From Harmonia axyridis (lineage: Eukaryota; Arthropoda; Insecta; Coleoptera; Coccinellidae): a stretch of DNA of 64,000 nt. Under the pieces are notes generated by a model. The model searched no databases, had not been told where the DNA came from, and saw only the letters and a program-made list of their open reading frames with translations. The stretch is taken from contig NC_059505.1 in assembly GCF_914767665.1 (NCBI RefSeq), positions 34,097,506 through 34,161,505 of the forward strand, written 5' to 3'. The first letter of the stretch is position 1. Every line of letters starts with the position of its first letter. The position numbers and the translations under genes are program-made. Shown here one piece after another: positions 22,766 to 34,300 of the stretch.

Positions 22766-23613
22766 GGAACCGTAGAAAGAGAGATGCAGAATTGGAGGAA
22801 TTACTTGATCAAGACTCATGTCAAACGCAACAAAAATTGGCAGGATCATTGAAAGTGACGCAACAAACCATTTCAAAACGCCTGAAAGTCATGGAAATGA
22901 TTCAGAAACAAGGAAATTGGGTGCCGTACGAATTGAAGCCGAGAGATATTGAACGGCGTTTGTTTGCTTGTGTACAGCTGCTTGCAAAGCAAAGACGGGG
23001 GGTTTCTGCATCGCATTGTGACTGGAGACGAAAAATGGGTTCATTACGATAATCTCAAGCGCAGAAAATCATGGAGATATCCCGGCCATCCTTCCACGCC
23101 GACGGCCAAACCAAATATTCACGGTTCCAAGGTCGGGCTCAGTATTTGGTGGGATCAGCTCAGCGTAGTGTATTATGAGTTGTAAAAATCCACTGAAAAA
23201 ATCACAAACGATCGTTATCGAACGCAATTAATGCGTTTAGACCGAGTTTTGACAGAAAAACGGCCGCAATACAACGAGAGTGGTCAAAACATAGTTGAAA
23301 ACGTGAAAATGAGAAGTCCTACTCCACTCGCCTTATTCTCCAGACGTTGCTCCCTCTGACTATCACTTGTTTCGATCAATCACACACGGCCTGGCTGACC
23401 AGTACTTCCGCTCTTATGAAAAAGTAAACAACTGGATCGTTTCAAAAGATGACCCGTTTTTCCAACGCATAATTCCTACGCTGTCCGAAAGATAGAAGAA
23501 AGTAGTGGCCAGCGATGGACAGTACTTTGAATCATGAATGTATAACCAGTTTTTTTTTACAATAAAGCCTAGAGTTTCACGAAAAAAACGACAGAAGCAA
23601 AGTTTTACGCCTA
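22766..23613 (+). mobile_element. 5'-truncated mariner element
   Basis: The transposase remnant contains ELLDQDSCQTQQKLAGSL (N-terminal paired-like helices) and the YELKPRDIERRLFACVQLL linker. It then has TGDEKWVHYDN with the first catalytic Asp and WWDQLSVVYYEL. The segment with the second catalytic Asp is deleted after YNESGQNIVEN, and only pieces of the C-terminus follow. The right end (AGAAGCAAAGTTTTACGCCT) is a decayed mariner terminal repeat. The left end is missing. It is dead and related to the copy at 44345-45190. Confidence 0.85.
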
Positions 23614-23804
23614 TGTATGTATGTTCCATTACGGCGCAATCGATTTCGTGAACTGAAATTTCATTGAAATGACATATCATTGATTGACTGTTTTTGTTAA
23701 AGCCGACTGGACTTAAAGAATTTCTGAAATTTTGTCATATACATAGTTCAAATTTGTGCCAAAACTTTCGAGATATACGTTATTATTAATTATTAAATTC
23801 CTTT

Positions 23805-24055
23805 TTTGTTTTATTAGCTCCAATGATTCTTGTAGCATATCTATCAATCTATTTTTCATAAATTCAATTCAATCATGAAATTAAAAACATACCTTCAATC
23901 GTATAATTACACTGAATAGAATATTTTTACAACAAAGCACTAGCTTTGAAGTTAGACGAGTTTCAGAATTTTCTGAAGATGAGATTTTCAATTGAATACT
24001 CTTAGCTTCAATTCCTCCAGTTCAATATTCATTAAAGAAGCACATCCTTGTATTG
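23805..24055 (+). repeat. Dispersed repeat, inverted copy at 44095-44342
   Basis: About 250 bp are shared at high identity, for example GTAGCATATCTATCAATCTA and ATTCCTCCAGTTCAATATTC. Both copies sit beside mariner remnants of the same family. Either the mariner was carried as part of a larger repeat, or both inserted next to the same repeat. Confidence 0.75.
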
Positions 24056-24636
24056 TGTATTTCCGATCAATAAATAAATTAATGAAATAAAACTGCTGCA
24101 TTCAGGCCTCGAACGTAGCCTAGATCAAGAGACGGTTGTTACAAAAACACAGGGAATAATTTTGACCACGAATTGTTCATCAGTGATTCCAATATAAAAT
24201 TCATAATAGTGTTGATTGCATCGCGAACTTACACAATTACATTATTGTACCAATGCATTATGAAACAATTAGGTTTCTTGTCCTCCGGCAACTAATCCAC
24301 TGGACAATACAATTTTGATTCCGCATCAATCATCCACGAATGACGTGAAAGAATGGACCAAATCGGAATATTCCAATACAAAATAACTTTTTTTCCTAAA
24401 AATCGAATAAGATAGATACAATCTATCATTTACTCTGACATCCTGTGTTAATCCAATTGTGCAATATCAAATGTGGAATCTAGGGATGAGTCTGGCTTGG
24501 TTTTCGCCACAACATTTGTTACTTTCCCCAAAGTTCTTTATTAGGGGATCATTTGGGAATGTTATTATAGGAAGATGGAAGATAATAGAAGACGTATCAA
24601 GAATATAAATTGAAAATTCGACAAAGGCGCTGAGTT

Positions 24637-25462
24637 TAGGGATTCCTCATGCCAAATAGCTTGACATTTTAGCCAACTACTTGACTTAAAAATCAAGCTC
24701 GTGAAAAATTACATAAATGAGCTTGACTTGACATGATTTTAGATATTTATTGCTTGACTTGATATCAAGCTACTGGATATTACTTGAGATTTATACGCGT
24801 CGCACGGCATATATTTCTGCATTCTCGTGCGCGCTTAGACTAAATAAGGATTAAGGAGATTCCTCGAGCGCTGAGAGACTGAAACATACGCCAGTGTGAC
24901 TTTAGTTTTCTCACATTTCTATGAAATTTATTGGTAGATTTTGGTAGTTTCAGAAATATCTTTCCAAACTTGGCCAAGAATTTTTTATCAACTCCAGCAT
25001 CTTCAGCTCCTGTTGAAAGATAATTTTCCAGAGCTGCTCTTACAGTAACAAAAACCCGCAATAGGTTAGGCGACAAATCTATAAGATGCCTCAAGTGACT
25101 TGAATCCTGGATGGAAAATTATGAAATCAAACAAAGCATGGAGCTTTCTCATTATTAAGAAACTTTTTTTTCATTATTTTTCATTTTGTTATGACTTATA
25201 GTGATTTAATTTATGTTTCTATATAAAAAAAGTTAATATTTTCGGTTCCTCTTTGAAAAAAGTTCAATAAATAATTTTTTTTCAAGGTTCCTTCTCATTT
25301 TATCATATTTTATTGATGTGACACTATACAATAAAACTACTAAAAATCAAGTAGCTTCTAGCTTGATATGATTTAAGTACTTGATAAATAAATACTCCAC
25401 TTGAGATTGAAAAACTACCACTTGAGCTTGACTTGAAAATCAAGCCAAGCCGTGAATCCCCA
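24637..25462 (+). mobile_element. Short hAT-type element, copy 2, with 8-bp target duplication
   Basis: The ends are TAGGGATTC and GAATCCCCA, flanked on both sides by GCTGAGTT (24629-24636 and 25463-25470), the 8-bp duplication expected for hAT. Arrays of CTTGACTTGA-like motifs fill both ends. The inside carries the same transposase C-terminal fragment as copy 1, now with a stop in VERQFS and other damage. The element lies just downstream of the ABCG 3' end. Confidence 0.9.
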
Positions 25463-25574
25463 GCTGAGTTGGCGTCTGAGACACTAACTGTACCCTTGGA
25501 GACTACAAAAATTTTTAATTCTAAATAAACGTAACAATAAATCGAAACTCCAAAATATCATTCAAATATAATAA

Positions 25575-25580
25575 TTTATT
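25575..25580 (-). terminator. Poly(A) signal of the ABCG gene
   Basis: AATAAA on the minus strand lies 108 bp beyond the ABCG stop codon (25690-25688), giving a short AT-rich 3' UTR. Confidence 0.6.
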
Positions 25581-25687
25581 ACATCTTATTCTTCATAATA
25601 TTCACTTATAAATATTTGTACAAATATATTCGATTAAATATCAACAATAAATCGAGTATAGCTACTCGAAACAACGCTTCAATAAAG

Positions 25688-28600
25688 TTAGTATGAATTT
25701 CCGTTTCTTTGTTTATTCTTTTTTGAACTACCAAAATTGACAACAAATGCGAATATTGTAAGGACAAAGCAAGCAATATAAAAGATCGTTAAAGCCAATG
25801 GAGTGTTTTCGTAGTTTATGACTTCCTTTTGAGAATCTAGAAAGCCGTAATTGTGTAATATTTGGGTCCCGTTAGGTACTGGACATGGCAACTGGACAAT
25901 TATATCTTGGTGCTGAATCTGAAAAAAAAATAATAGTTCAATTGATTATTCAACGGATAATTAATGAATCTTTGATTGATTGATAATTGAATATTTTCTC
26001 ATTAATAATCAATTCAATTGTATTTTTTTCGCTTACAATTGAGGTTTTTTGTTTCCTGAATTTTGAAATTTTAGTTTCAAATTAGTTCCTAGAACTACAT
26101 TTTTCCATTCCTTCAATTTTCACACAATAAAGTGAATTTTGAATGAATCATATTTTTAACATCGTATTATCTCATTAGAATAGAGATATATGGCATAATA
26201 TCCCTATATTTTTGCCAATTGTGCATAATGTGAGTGTTGTACTAGTGAATTTTTGACTTTCAATCATCTTCTAGAGAATTAATACTCCTTATTCCTTCTT
26301 TTTCTCTCAAAAATTTTCAGATTGATAATTAATATAAAACAAACCTCAGAGTAGTAAACAAAGATAGGGGGAGCATATTTCATTTCAGTAAGTGAATTTT
26401 GTCCCCAACATGAACTATCAAATTTGACATGAAGCGCGCAGAAAGGAAAACATATCAGTGATACGATATTTCACTCAATTCGTGAGTTTCTCAACAAAGA
26501 ACGCACTTCTTATGTCCCATAGTGAATCAACGTTTCATATTAACTCGAAATAATATATTGAAATTAATTCCTAAATATATCAGAAATTCAGAAAACAAAC
26601 TTCAAGCTAAACGACGTGAAACAAAACCGATGACACTAGGAGAGCAAAAGTTGTCAAACCTTGGATTTCAGAAGTTAGATACAGAAAATAATAAATATTC
26701 AGCTTATTATAAATTTGATAATTAGGAAAAATATCGGATTCCAAATATTCAAATTTGCATATTTGATCGAGAATCACTAAATACCTATATTCCATTCAAT
26801 ATAGTATACAGTTATAACAATATAGTAAAATTGTGGATTTGAAAATATATCACAATCTGACAACGTAATCTAACCATGTTGGGGACATGTAAAAATTGCA
26901 TATATTCCCTCTATGTATATTTATTTATTATGAAACAAACTAACTGAAAATCATCATTGGCAAATGCATAGTATTTCTCTATTTTTATTAAGATGAATAG
27001 AAATGAGAAGTTTTTTACTTGAAAATTTCCAGAAATTTTAAAACTAGCTGCAGCGAACTATGTAAACTTCAACGTATTTTATAATCGAAACAACGCAAAC
27101 TCATGCAATGTTCTGCTGGCATATACCGACGGACTACATGTTTTCATACATTTTCTGTTTCATAAAAAACAAGAGATGTTCTGCTCGCATACCAACGGAC
27201 TACATTTTTTTTTTCATACATATTCTGCTTCATAAAAAAAGGAAACGATTCTGGTTGTACCTCATGAAAAAAATTATAGAACTCACCTGCTTATTTCTAC
27301 ATAAGGGAGGCGATGAAAGAACAGTTGCTAGTGCCGTCGGTGTCAATTCTCGATTCAGCAAAAAAGGCAGCAACCATTCTGTGGGACTTGCAAACTTAAG
27401 ATATTTAATATACACTGGCAGATCATTGAAATGAATGAAGTAACCAGATGAACTAAACAATAACGTCATGACCATAGACGCAAAGAAGACTGAAGCATTT
27501 GAAGCAGCAAACAGATATATGAATGCGGTTAGGAATATCTGAACGCAACTCAAGTATAAAAGCATAACACCTGAAAAAAAAAACGAACAATTAATTTCAA
27601 ACTTTATTTTTGTATATTATACAATAACTGACAAAGAAACTGTAACACCCCAAAGGAGCTGTTTGAATTTTAATTTTTTTTTGGTAAAACATAAATAGTA
27701 TAGCAAGGAGTAAATGATTGAATAAAAAAACCGTGAAGGTTGTTCCAAGTGAACAATTTTTGTTATTTAAATATTTGAGTTGTTTTTTGACACCATTTTA
27801 ATCTCTATGTTGGATAATGGCTACAAACCGAATTTCGTGACGTTATCACCAGAATCAAATGAGTTATATAGAAAAAAGAAAACCTCGATTTTTAGTTTTT
27901 TTCGAGATATCTCGGGAACCATTGAAGATATTTTGGATCTGTTAACACCAATACACTAATCCCTAAATAAAGCAACTTTTTTGTTATTTAAGCCACCCTG
28001 TATGTCTAACGGTTCTCGATATCCCTGTAGTGCCCTTCTAAATAGTTTTTAAAGGTAAAAACTATTTAGAGTCTGCAAATTGTTATTCTTTTATTCAAGG
28101 GAATAAAAGAATAACAATTTGAAGACTCCTGCTGATGGCCTCATCCGAAACATTTTCGAATATAAATAAGAAAGCACTATCGGTAAGTCTGGAGCTTTCG
28201 AGAGCTCGACAATCATGCACCAATTGTTCCCTTGGACAAGAGATTAAATATTCCGTTCACGAACAAGTGTTAACTTTGCAGTACAATGCGGCTTATAATA
28301 GTTATTTATGCAACAAGTGCAAAAAGTGAATGTTTATTGCACTCGACGTGAAATTGTCGAACGTCGAGTGCAATAAGAATTTTTGTACGAGTTGCATACA
28401 ACATTTTTTTCTACGTTCATGCAAAAAGCAAAAAATGATTTATTGAGGTGCGGCACTATGTGGAGGAAAATGAAAAGCGCATCTTGAATACTTTATTATT
28501 AATATCGATTTGCATTGAAACAGGAACTAATACGTTACGAACAATTTAACTCAAACTTTATTTTTACTCCCAATGTTGAAAGTGAATGAACAATTGGTGC

Positions 28601-31302
28601 AATTTTCAATATGGATATTTCGTAGTGAAGTACTTTTTAAATCCACTTCTTGATTTGTTACTGCAGTAAACTTACTAGTACTTGGTAACTGTACATCGTT
28701 ATTTCCTTCAGGCTGAAATATTTGACAGATATGAGTGCAATAAAAACTTTATTGCACTAGTGCAATAAAGAACTCCTTTTTCCACTAAATATAGCTCAAT
28801 AAAGTTTTGCTTTTTGCATGAATGTAGAAAAACATACAAAATTGCAAATCTTACCCAAATATACGTAGAATCCATCATAATCGTTGGGACTCTGCATATA
28901 CAACCCGGACATCGAATAACTTGGCACAAGATAAATTATCCATATAAAAAGGGAAGGAAAAATGTTGAATACAGTCTGAAATAAAAAAAAAAACATCAAA
29001 ATCAACATTCTTCATTATGACTTCAAATGAGTCACCTTGAAGAAGATATAAGTAAATCTCCCATAGAGTCCGTGTCTTATATCTCTCTCTACCACCTTCC
29101 TGTTTCGTCTTATTTCCGAATAGGTCAGCTGCAATAGAAGTGGCCAGCACATCAAACACATCACAGCATAATGGTAACCTGGTCTGTCGTTCAGACTCAA
29201 ATTGTAATCTGTCTTTGGCACATCCCAGAATATTGCTCCTACTATCAGGGAAAGACTAGCTGAAGCTACCAATAACGTCAGCCAATACAAAAATGTATTG
29301 GTTTGGGTGTAAACTAACGATTTCCTGAAAAAAAGTATAAAACGTATACAAAATTGGTGGAAAATATCAAAACGCAGCAAATTTTAGACTAAGTTTAAAT
29401 ATTTCCTGAGAAGCTCTTTTAGTGGCATCTAACGGAAAAAATTAGAAACTATTAGAATGCGCCATCTAACGGAATAGCAACTAATAGTAGATAGCTTCTG
29501 ACGCTACGCAGGGTGCTATTCAAAATGCAAGGGTGGGTTTGCAGGTTCAGTATATTTCGTGGAGAGGGCGCAGCCATTCTTAGTTTTCAAACAGGGAGAT
29601 TTCACTTCCGATCTACTTTCAAAAAATGTTCACGATCGTTACATAATATAAAAAAGAAACAAAAAACATTCGAACAATAGAAGGTGAATGAAAGTAGTAC
29701 CCTGCGTAAAGTCTAGAAGCTATTCAAAACAAGTTGCATGTACTTCCGTCAGGTGGCGTTCCTAAGAGTTGCAATAGTTACATATCTTTTCGTTAGATGG
29801 CTTTAAAAAAGATTTCTACCTTACCGTATCTATAGCTATAAAAGGTAGATTGATTCCGAAGGAAAAATAAGGATTTCTTCATCAACTTACGTGAATAAAA
29901 CAGAGGCTTGTACTAGGAAATTCGAAGATTTAACAGTTGAAGGTAATGAAGAAGGCGGTCCAGGATCGCTCAAAGGTTCCTGTTTCTGTCTGAAAATTTC
30001 TGCTAATTGTTCTATGCGCTGTGAAGATTCAAGCATTGCTTCAGCGGATAAATCGTCTAAGGTCACTAGATCCACTAAAAAATTTCCATATTCGATATTT
30101 CATCTTGAAACTTCACCATCAACCTTTACTTACAATAGTAGTCTGAAGGGTTTTTGAACGAAGGACATGGATAATCTACTGAGGCAAAGTATGGCAACAT
30201 ATCTCTTCTCCTACCACTGAACATGATTCTTCCAGCAGATAGCAATAGTATCCTGGAGAGCATTGTGAATATTTCGTACGTAGGAGGATGAAGGGTCAAT
30301 ATAACTATTTTTCCTGGAAAAATAATAATGAATGTACCTAAGGACTTGAAATATTAGAATTTATATACAAAGTGTCCTAGGATAGGTGCAACAAACTGAT
30401 AATGTAGATAGACTATAAGAACAACTTTCTTGTAAACATGGCTCCTGACTATTTTCACTTCCCATCCATGGGATGTTTATTATTATTCTTTTGAATCGGG
30501 GTCATTGAGGCGCTATCAGCCTTTTGGATCTTTTGTTCTTAACTCTACCTATTCAAAATGAACCTCAAAGGGGCGCATATCTACATCACCACGGACAGCC
30601 AAGCCACGCTGAGATCCCTGGAATCGTGCTGTCAGGGGTCTCTGCTGACTTGGGAGTGCCGTAACACCATAAAGCAACTGGCCAGAGGAAATAAGGTGAC
30701 TCTACTATGGGTACCAGGGCACTGTGGTGTTGAAGGAAATGAGAGAGCGGACGAGCTTGCAAAAAGTGCATCTAGGTTAAGACCTGCTGGACCTGAGCCT
30801 TTCTGTGGGATAGGAAAAGACCAATACAAAGCTGCGGTCCAGCTATGGGTGTTGAACAGTAGGACAATCCACTGGACTAACACTCCTAGACTTGCTCAGG
30901 CAAAGAAATTCGTGAAGATTTCACCTACTTACACCAGAAAACTCCTGAAGCTGTCACGAGCGGAGCTTCGGGTGATGGTGGGACTGCTGACGGTACAAAC
31001 ATCATTTGTACCGTATGGGTAAGTCAGCAGACGAGATTTGCAGGCTCTGTGGATCGGAAGTAGAAACTTCTGAACACTTGATATGCAAGTGTCCAGAGCT
31101 GGCTGGCCTAAGAACCATTCACATGGGCAAGCCGGTCCTGGATACCAGAGAGGTAATGGCCAAGGCCCCTAGGGAGGTTGTCAATTTTATTAACGTCGTT
31201 GACGACCTCCCTGGGTTTCTATGAATGAGTAGGGTAGTGAACAAAAGATCTGCATGATCGCAGTTCCCGGAAGGCTCACCGAAGCAAAACGACCCCAGTT
31301 CA

Positions 31303-31335
<33 letters not shown>

Positions 31336-34300
31336 TCTACCTATTCCTACAAACTCAAGGAGGCCGTCAATAGGTACTGTTATCGCCTTGGCTATCACCT
31401 CATGAGTATCCAGGACTGACTTTTCCATATTAGTCGTTTTTAGGCCAGTAAAACCCGGACATTCGCTCACCAGATGCTCAGCCGTTTCTATCTCCGTTCC
31501 TCAGAGCCTGCAAATCTCATCATTTGCTAACTTTCCCATGTGGTACAAAAGATATTTGCACCGACAGTGGCCTGCCAACAGTCCCCCCATTACCCGAAAC
31601 TAGGCTCATGGCAACTTCAACAGCTTTCTGGTGTAGGTCGGTGAAAGCACCACAAATTTCTTTGCCTGAGCAAGACCAGGAGGTTTACTCCGAAGGGTTA
31701 TTCTATTATCCAACTCCCATTGTTGGACTGCTTCCTTCTATTAATCTTTTACAAGCCCACTCAAATTTCTTTTAACCTAGTTGATATTTACCTAAAGCAT
31801 TACTCGTTCCACCACTGGCCCACTGCCTCAAGTATTCTACAAGGAAAAAAGTATCGAAAATATCCATTCCCTTAGTAGGCTGATCGAACAATACAATATC
31901 AGTATCTAGTAACAACTGGCACGCTACATTTAACCTCCTCTTCTCAGAAACAGTCATCGAGGCCACTTTGGTATGTCTCACTTGCTCCAGACCAAGATCC
32001 TCTATCAAAACATTTATCTGAAATAAAATAATCATTTAACATGCACTCTACACCGAAATAAAAGTGATGATATGAGTAATGGGACTCTTTATTTTGTTAA
32101 GTTGGTAGAAATATTGTGAACTGCTGTCATAAATTGACAACACTTCAATCATACAAGTTTTTAGTTATGTAATTCAATGATTTACCCTATCCATGGCATC
32201 CAATTTGAAATATCCTAATTTATCAGTGGGTTTCTTGAGATCATAATGAAATCTGAGAGTCTGCGCAACTGTCATGTCTTCACAAAGATTAAGGTCGTTT
32301 TGTACATACGCCACCCTTGATTTTAGGGCGTTGCTTCTAACACGTTGTCCGTTGAGGATGATGTCTCCTGCAAGAGCATCCCTTCTTCCTGCTAGGATGT
32401 CAAGCAAGGTGGTGCTCTCCTCTTCTGAGGTGGATATTAGGGCAAGCATTTCACCGCCTCTGACTTCGAAGGATATGTCGTTGAGGAGGAGATAGTGACT
32501 ACCGCCACAGCAGGAGGTTCTTTCTGGACAGACACTAAGTCCTAACACCTAGAAATTTCCAGAGTATAATTATTTTTTCCAGGAACTTCTCAACATAAAA
32601 CGACATCCAACGAGGTACTTACTTGAAGATGTGGATAGAGAAAAACTGTTCTACTTTCATCGTCTGAAGGAAGGAATTCAGGCCTTGGAGCCATAGGTTG
32701 TGATTTTCTTGTAGCGTATGAAAGGTGACTTTCTGGCTTAGGAAAAGGTCTGTTCATGTTGCCAACCGTTCTGAAAAGTAATATTATTTTGGAGTTTAGA
32801 TATTCTAAGACTTAGCAACTATAACTGCAAACGCATCTATATTAATTTATAATTTTATTAATTTGGTCAAAAGTGATTTTGTAAGTAGTATACACTCACA
32901 CCTTTATAATACCGTATCGTAGGATCCAATGTGACTAATAACAAATAGGACATACTTAGTTGAAAAAAGTGAGGGAAATACAAAATTAATTTTCCTCAAC
33001 CTTATATTTAATCCTTTCTGGAACTGTACAGTTTAATCAAAGACACTTGACCTATGAATAAAAAGCTAAAATATCGGAATAAATTTTCAGTCATCTAAAA
33101 AATTTATCAAATTTGGGCAAACCTTGTATTTTTGATATATTTCCGTATTGGTCAAGTGATTGTGGAATTACAGTACCAGGTTGTTATTATAACTATATTT
33201 GAATCACAGTGAACATAGTTTGTAATCTCCTTCAACTCAAAAGTTGTATTTTGCATCTTCTTTAAGTAAATAACGTTAACAAAAATGTTCTTAACGTATA
33301 ATCAACAAGCTTAAAATACCTTAAATTGAAATCCCCAAGTTGAGCAAACTTAAAATTTAGATACGAGGTTTTTACTAGGATCTACTCACCCATGGTCTAC
33401 ATAATCCCGCATACCAAAATCTGCAACACTGTTCCTCCTAGGATCCCTCATTTGGGGGTTATAACCGCCCTTCGAATATTCAGTCATGAGAAGATTAGCT
33501 TCGGAGATGCTTTTGTTACGATTGAACTGGCTTGGAGGAGGTTGGCTGACGCCATGCTGTTTCAATGCTGCCAAAGGTATTCCAGTCTGAGGGAAACATT
33601 ATTATAATTCGGCTACAGTATTCAATTTGTAAAACCCTTATTAAGATTTATTTAATGATTACCAAGCATGAATATGTAATTGTACAATTTATCCTCAAGT
33701 CCTAAATTTTCCCGGCACGTCTTTTGATAATAATAATTTGAAGAAATTGATAAAGAAGTAATTTGGGTCTTTCAACAATGGAATTCCTCCAATTTAGTCA
33801 TCAGTTAGTTCAAGTGTTTTCAGTGCCTACTTCTAGTAGGAAGTATTCTAGATTCAACTATGCATTCATTTTCAACCTTTTCAGTAAAAAGGATTCAATT
33901 CTATTTCATGAAAGATCTGAGGATTCTGATGCATACAATTACTAGCTTTATCCTATAACACCCTGACGTTTCCAGCAATTATTGGTCTAAGTATCGATGT
34001 ATTTTGGGACGCAAAAACAACGTTTTACCACATTTTACTGAACTATGTAAATGTTACAGCTTTGAATGGATGTTAGGGGACATAAGATGTAGTAAAAAGA
34101 TCTATTATTTATGCATGAAAAACATGGCTTTAATTACTATAGTTAAAATGATCCGATTTGGCCAAATATGCGCCGTTTTTTCGATAACTTGTTGTCATTT
34201 TGAAGGTAATATCATTGTCTCTCTCATAGAAGCCCTTGTCCCCATTGGCAAAAGATTGAGACAGTCGATTTTAACAAGTTTCTGTCGAAGCCAATTTTTC

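Larger units (their letters stand above)
30478..31770 (-). mobile_element. Older non-LTR retrotransposon 3' end, interrupted
   Basis: On the minus strand it holds the RNase H/zinc-knuckle end of ORF2 (LAQAKKF, SPTYTRKLLKL, HMGKLAN, EICRL then a stop, ETAEHLVSECPGF). The 3' tail ends GAATAATAATAA at 30478. It is 5'-truncated at about 31770, some 20 bp from the exon 8 splice donor of ABCG. The newer plus-strand copy (30555-31332) splits it. Stops and shifts make it dead. The TAA-type tail and RNase H suggest an I-like or related clade. Confidence 0.85.

Noticed and set aside
28030..28371. Hairpins as transcription terminators or a CRISPR-like array
   Set aside because: This is eukaryotic intron DNA. 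The hairpins differ from one another and there are no regularly spaced repeats.
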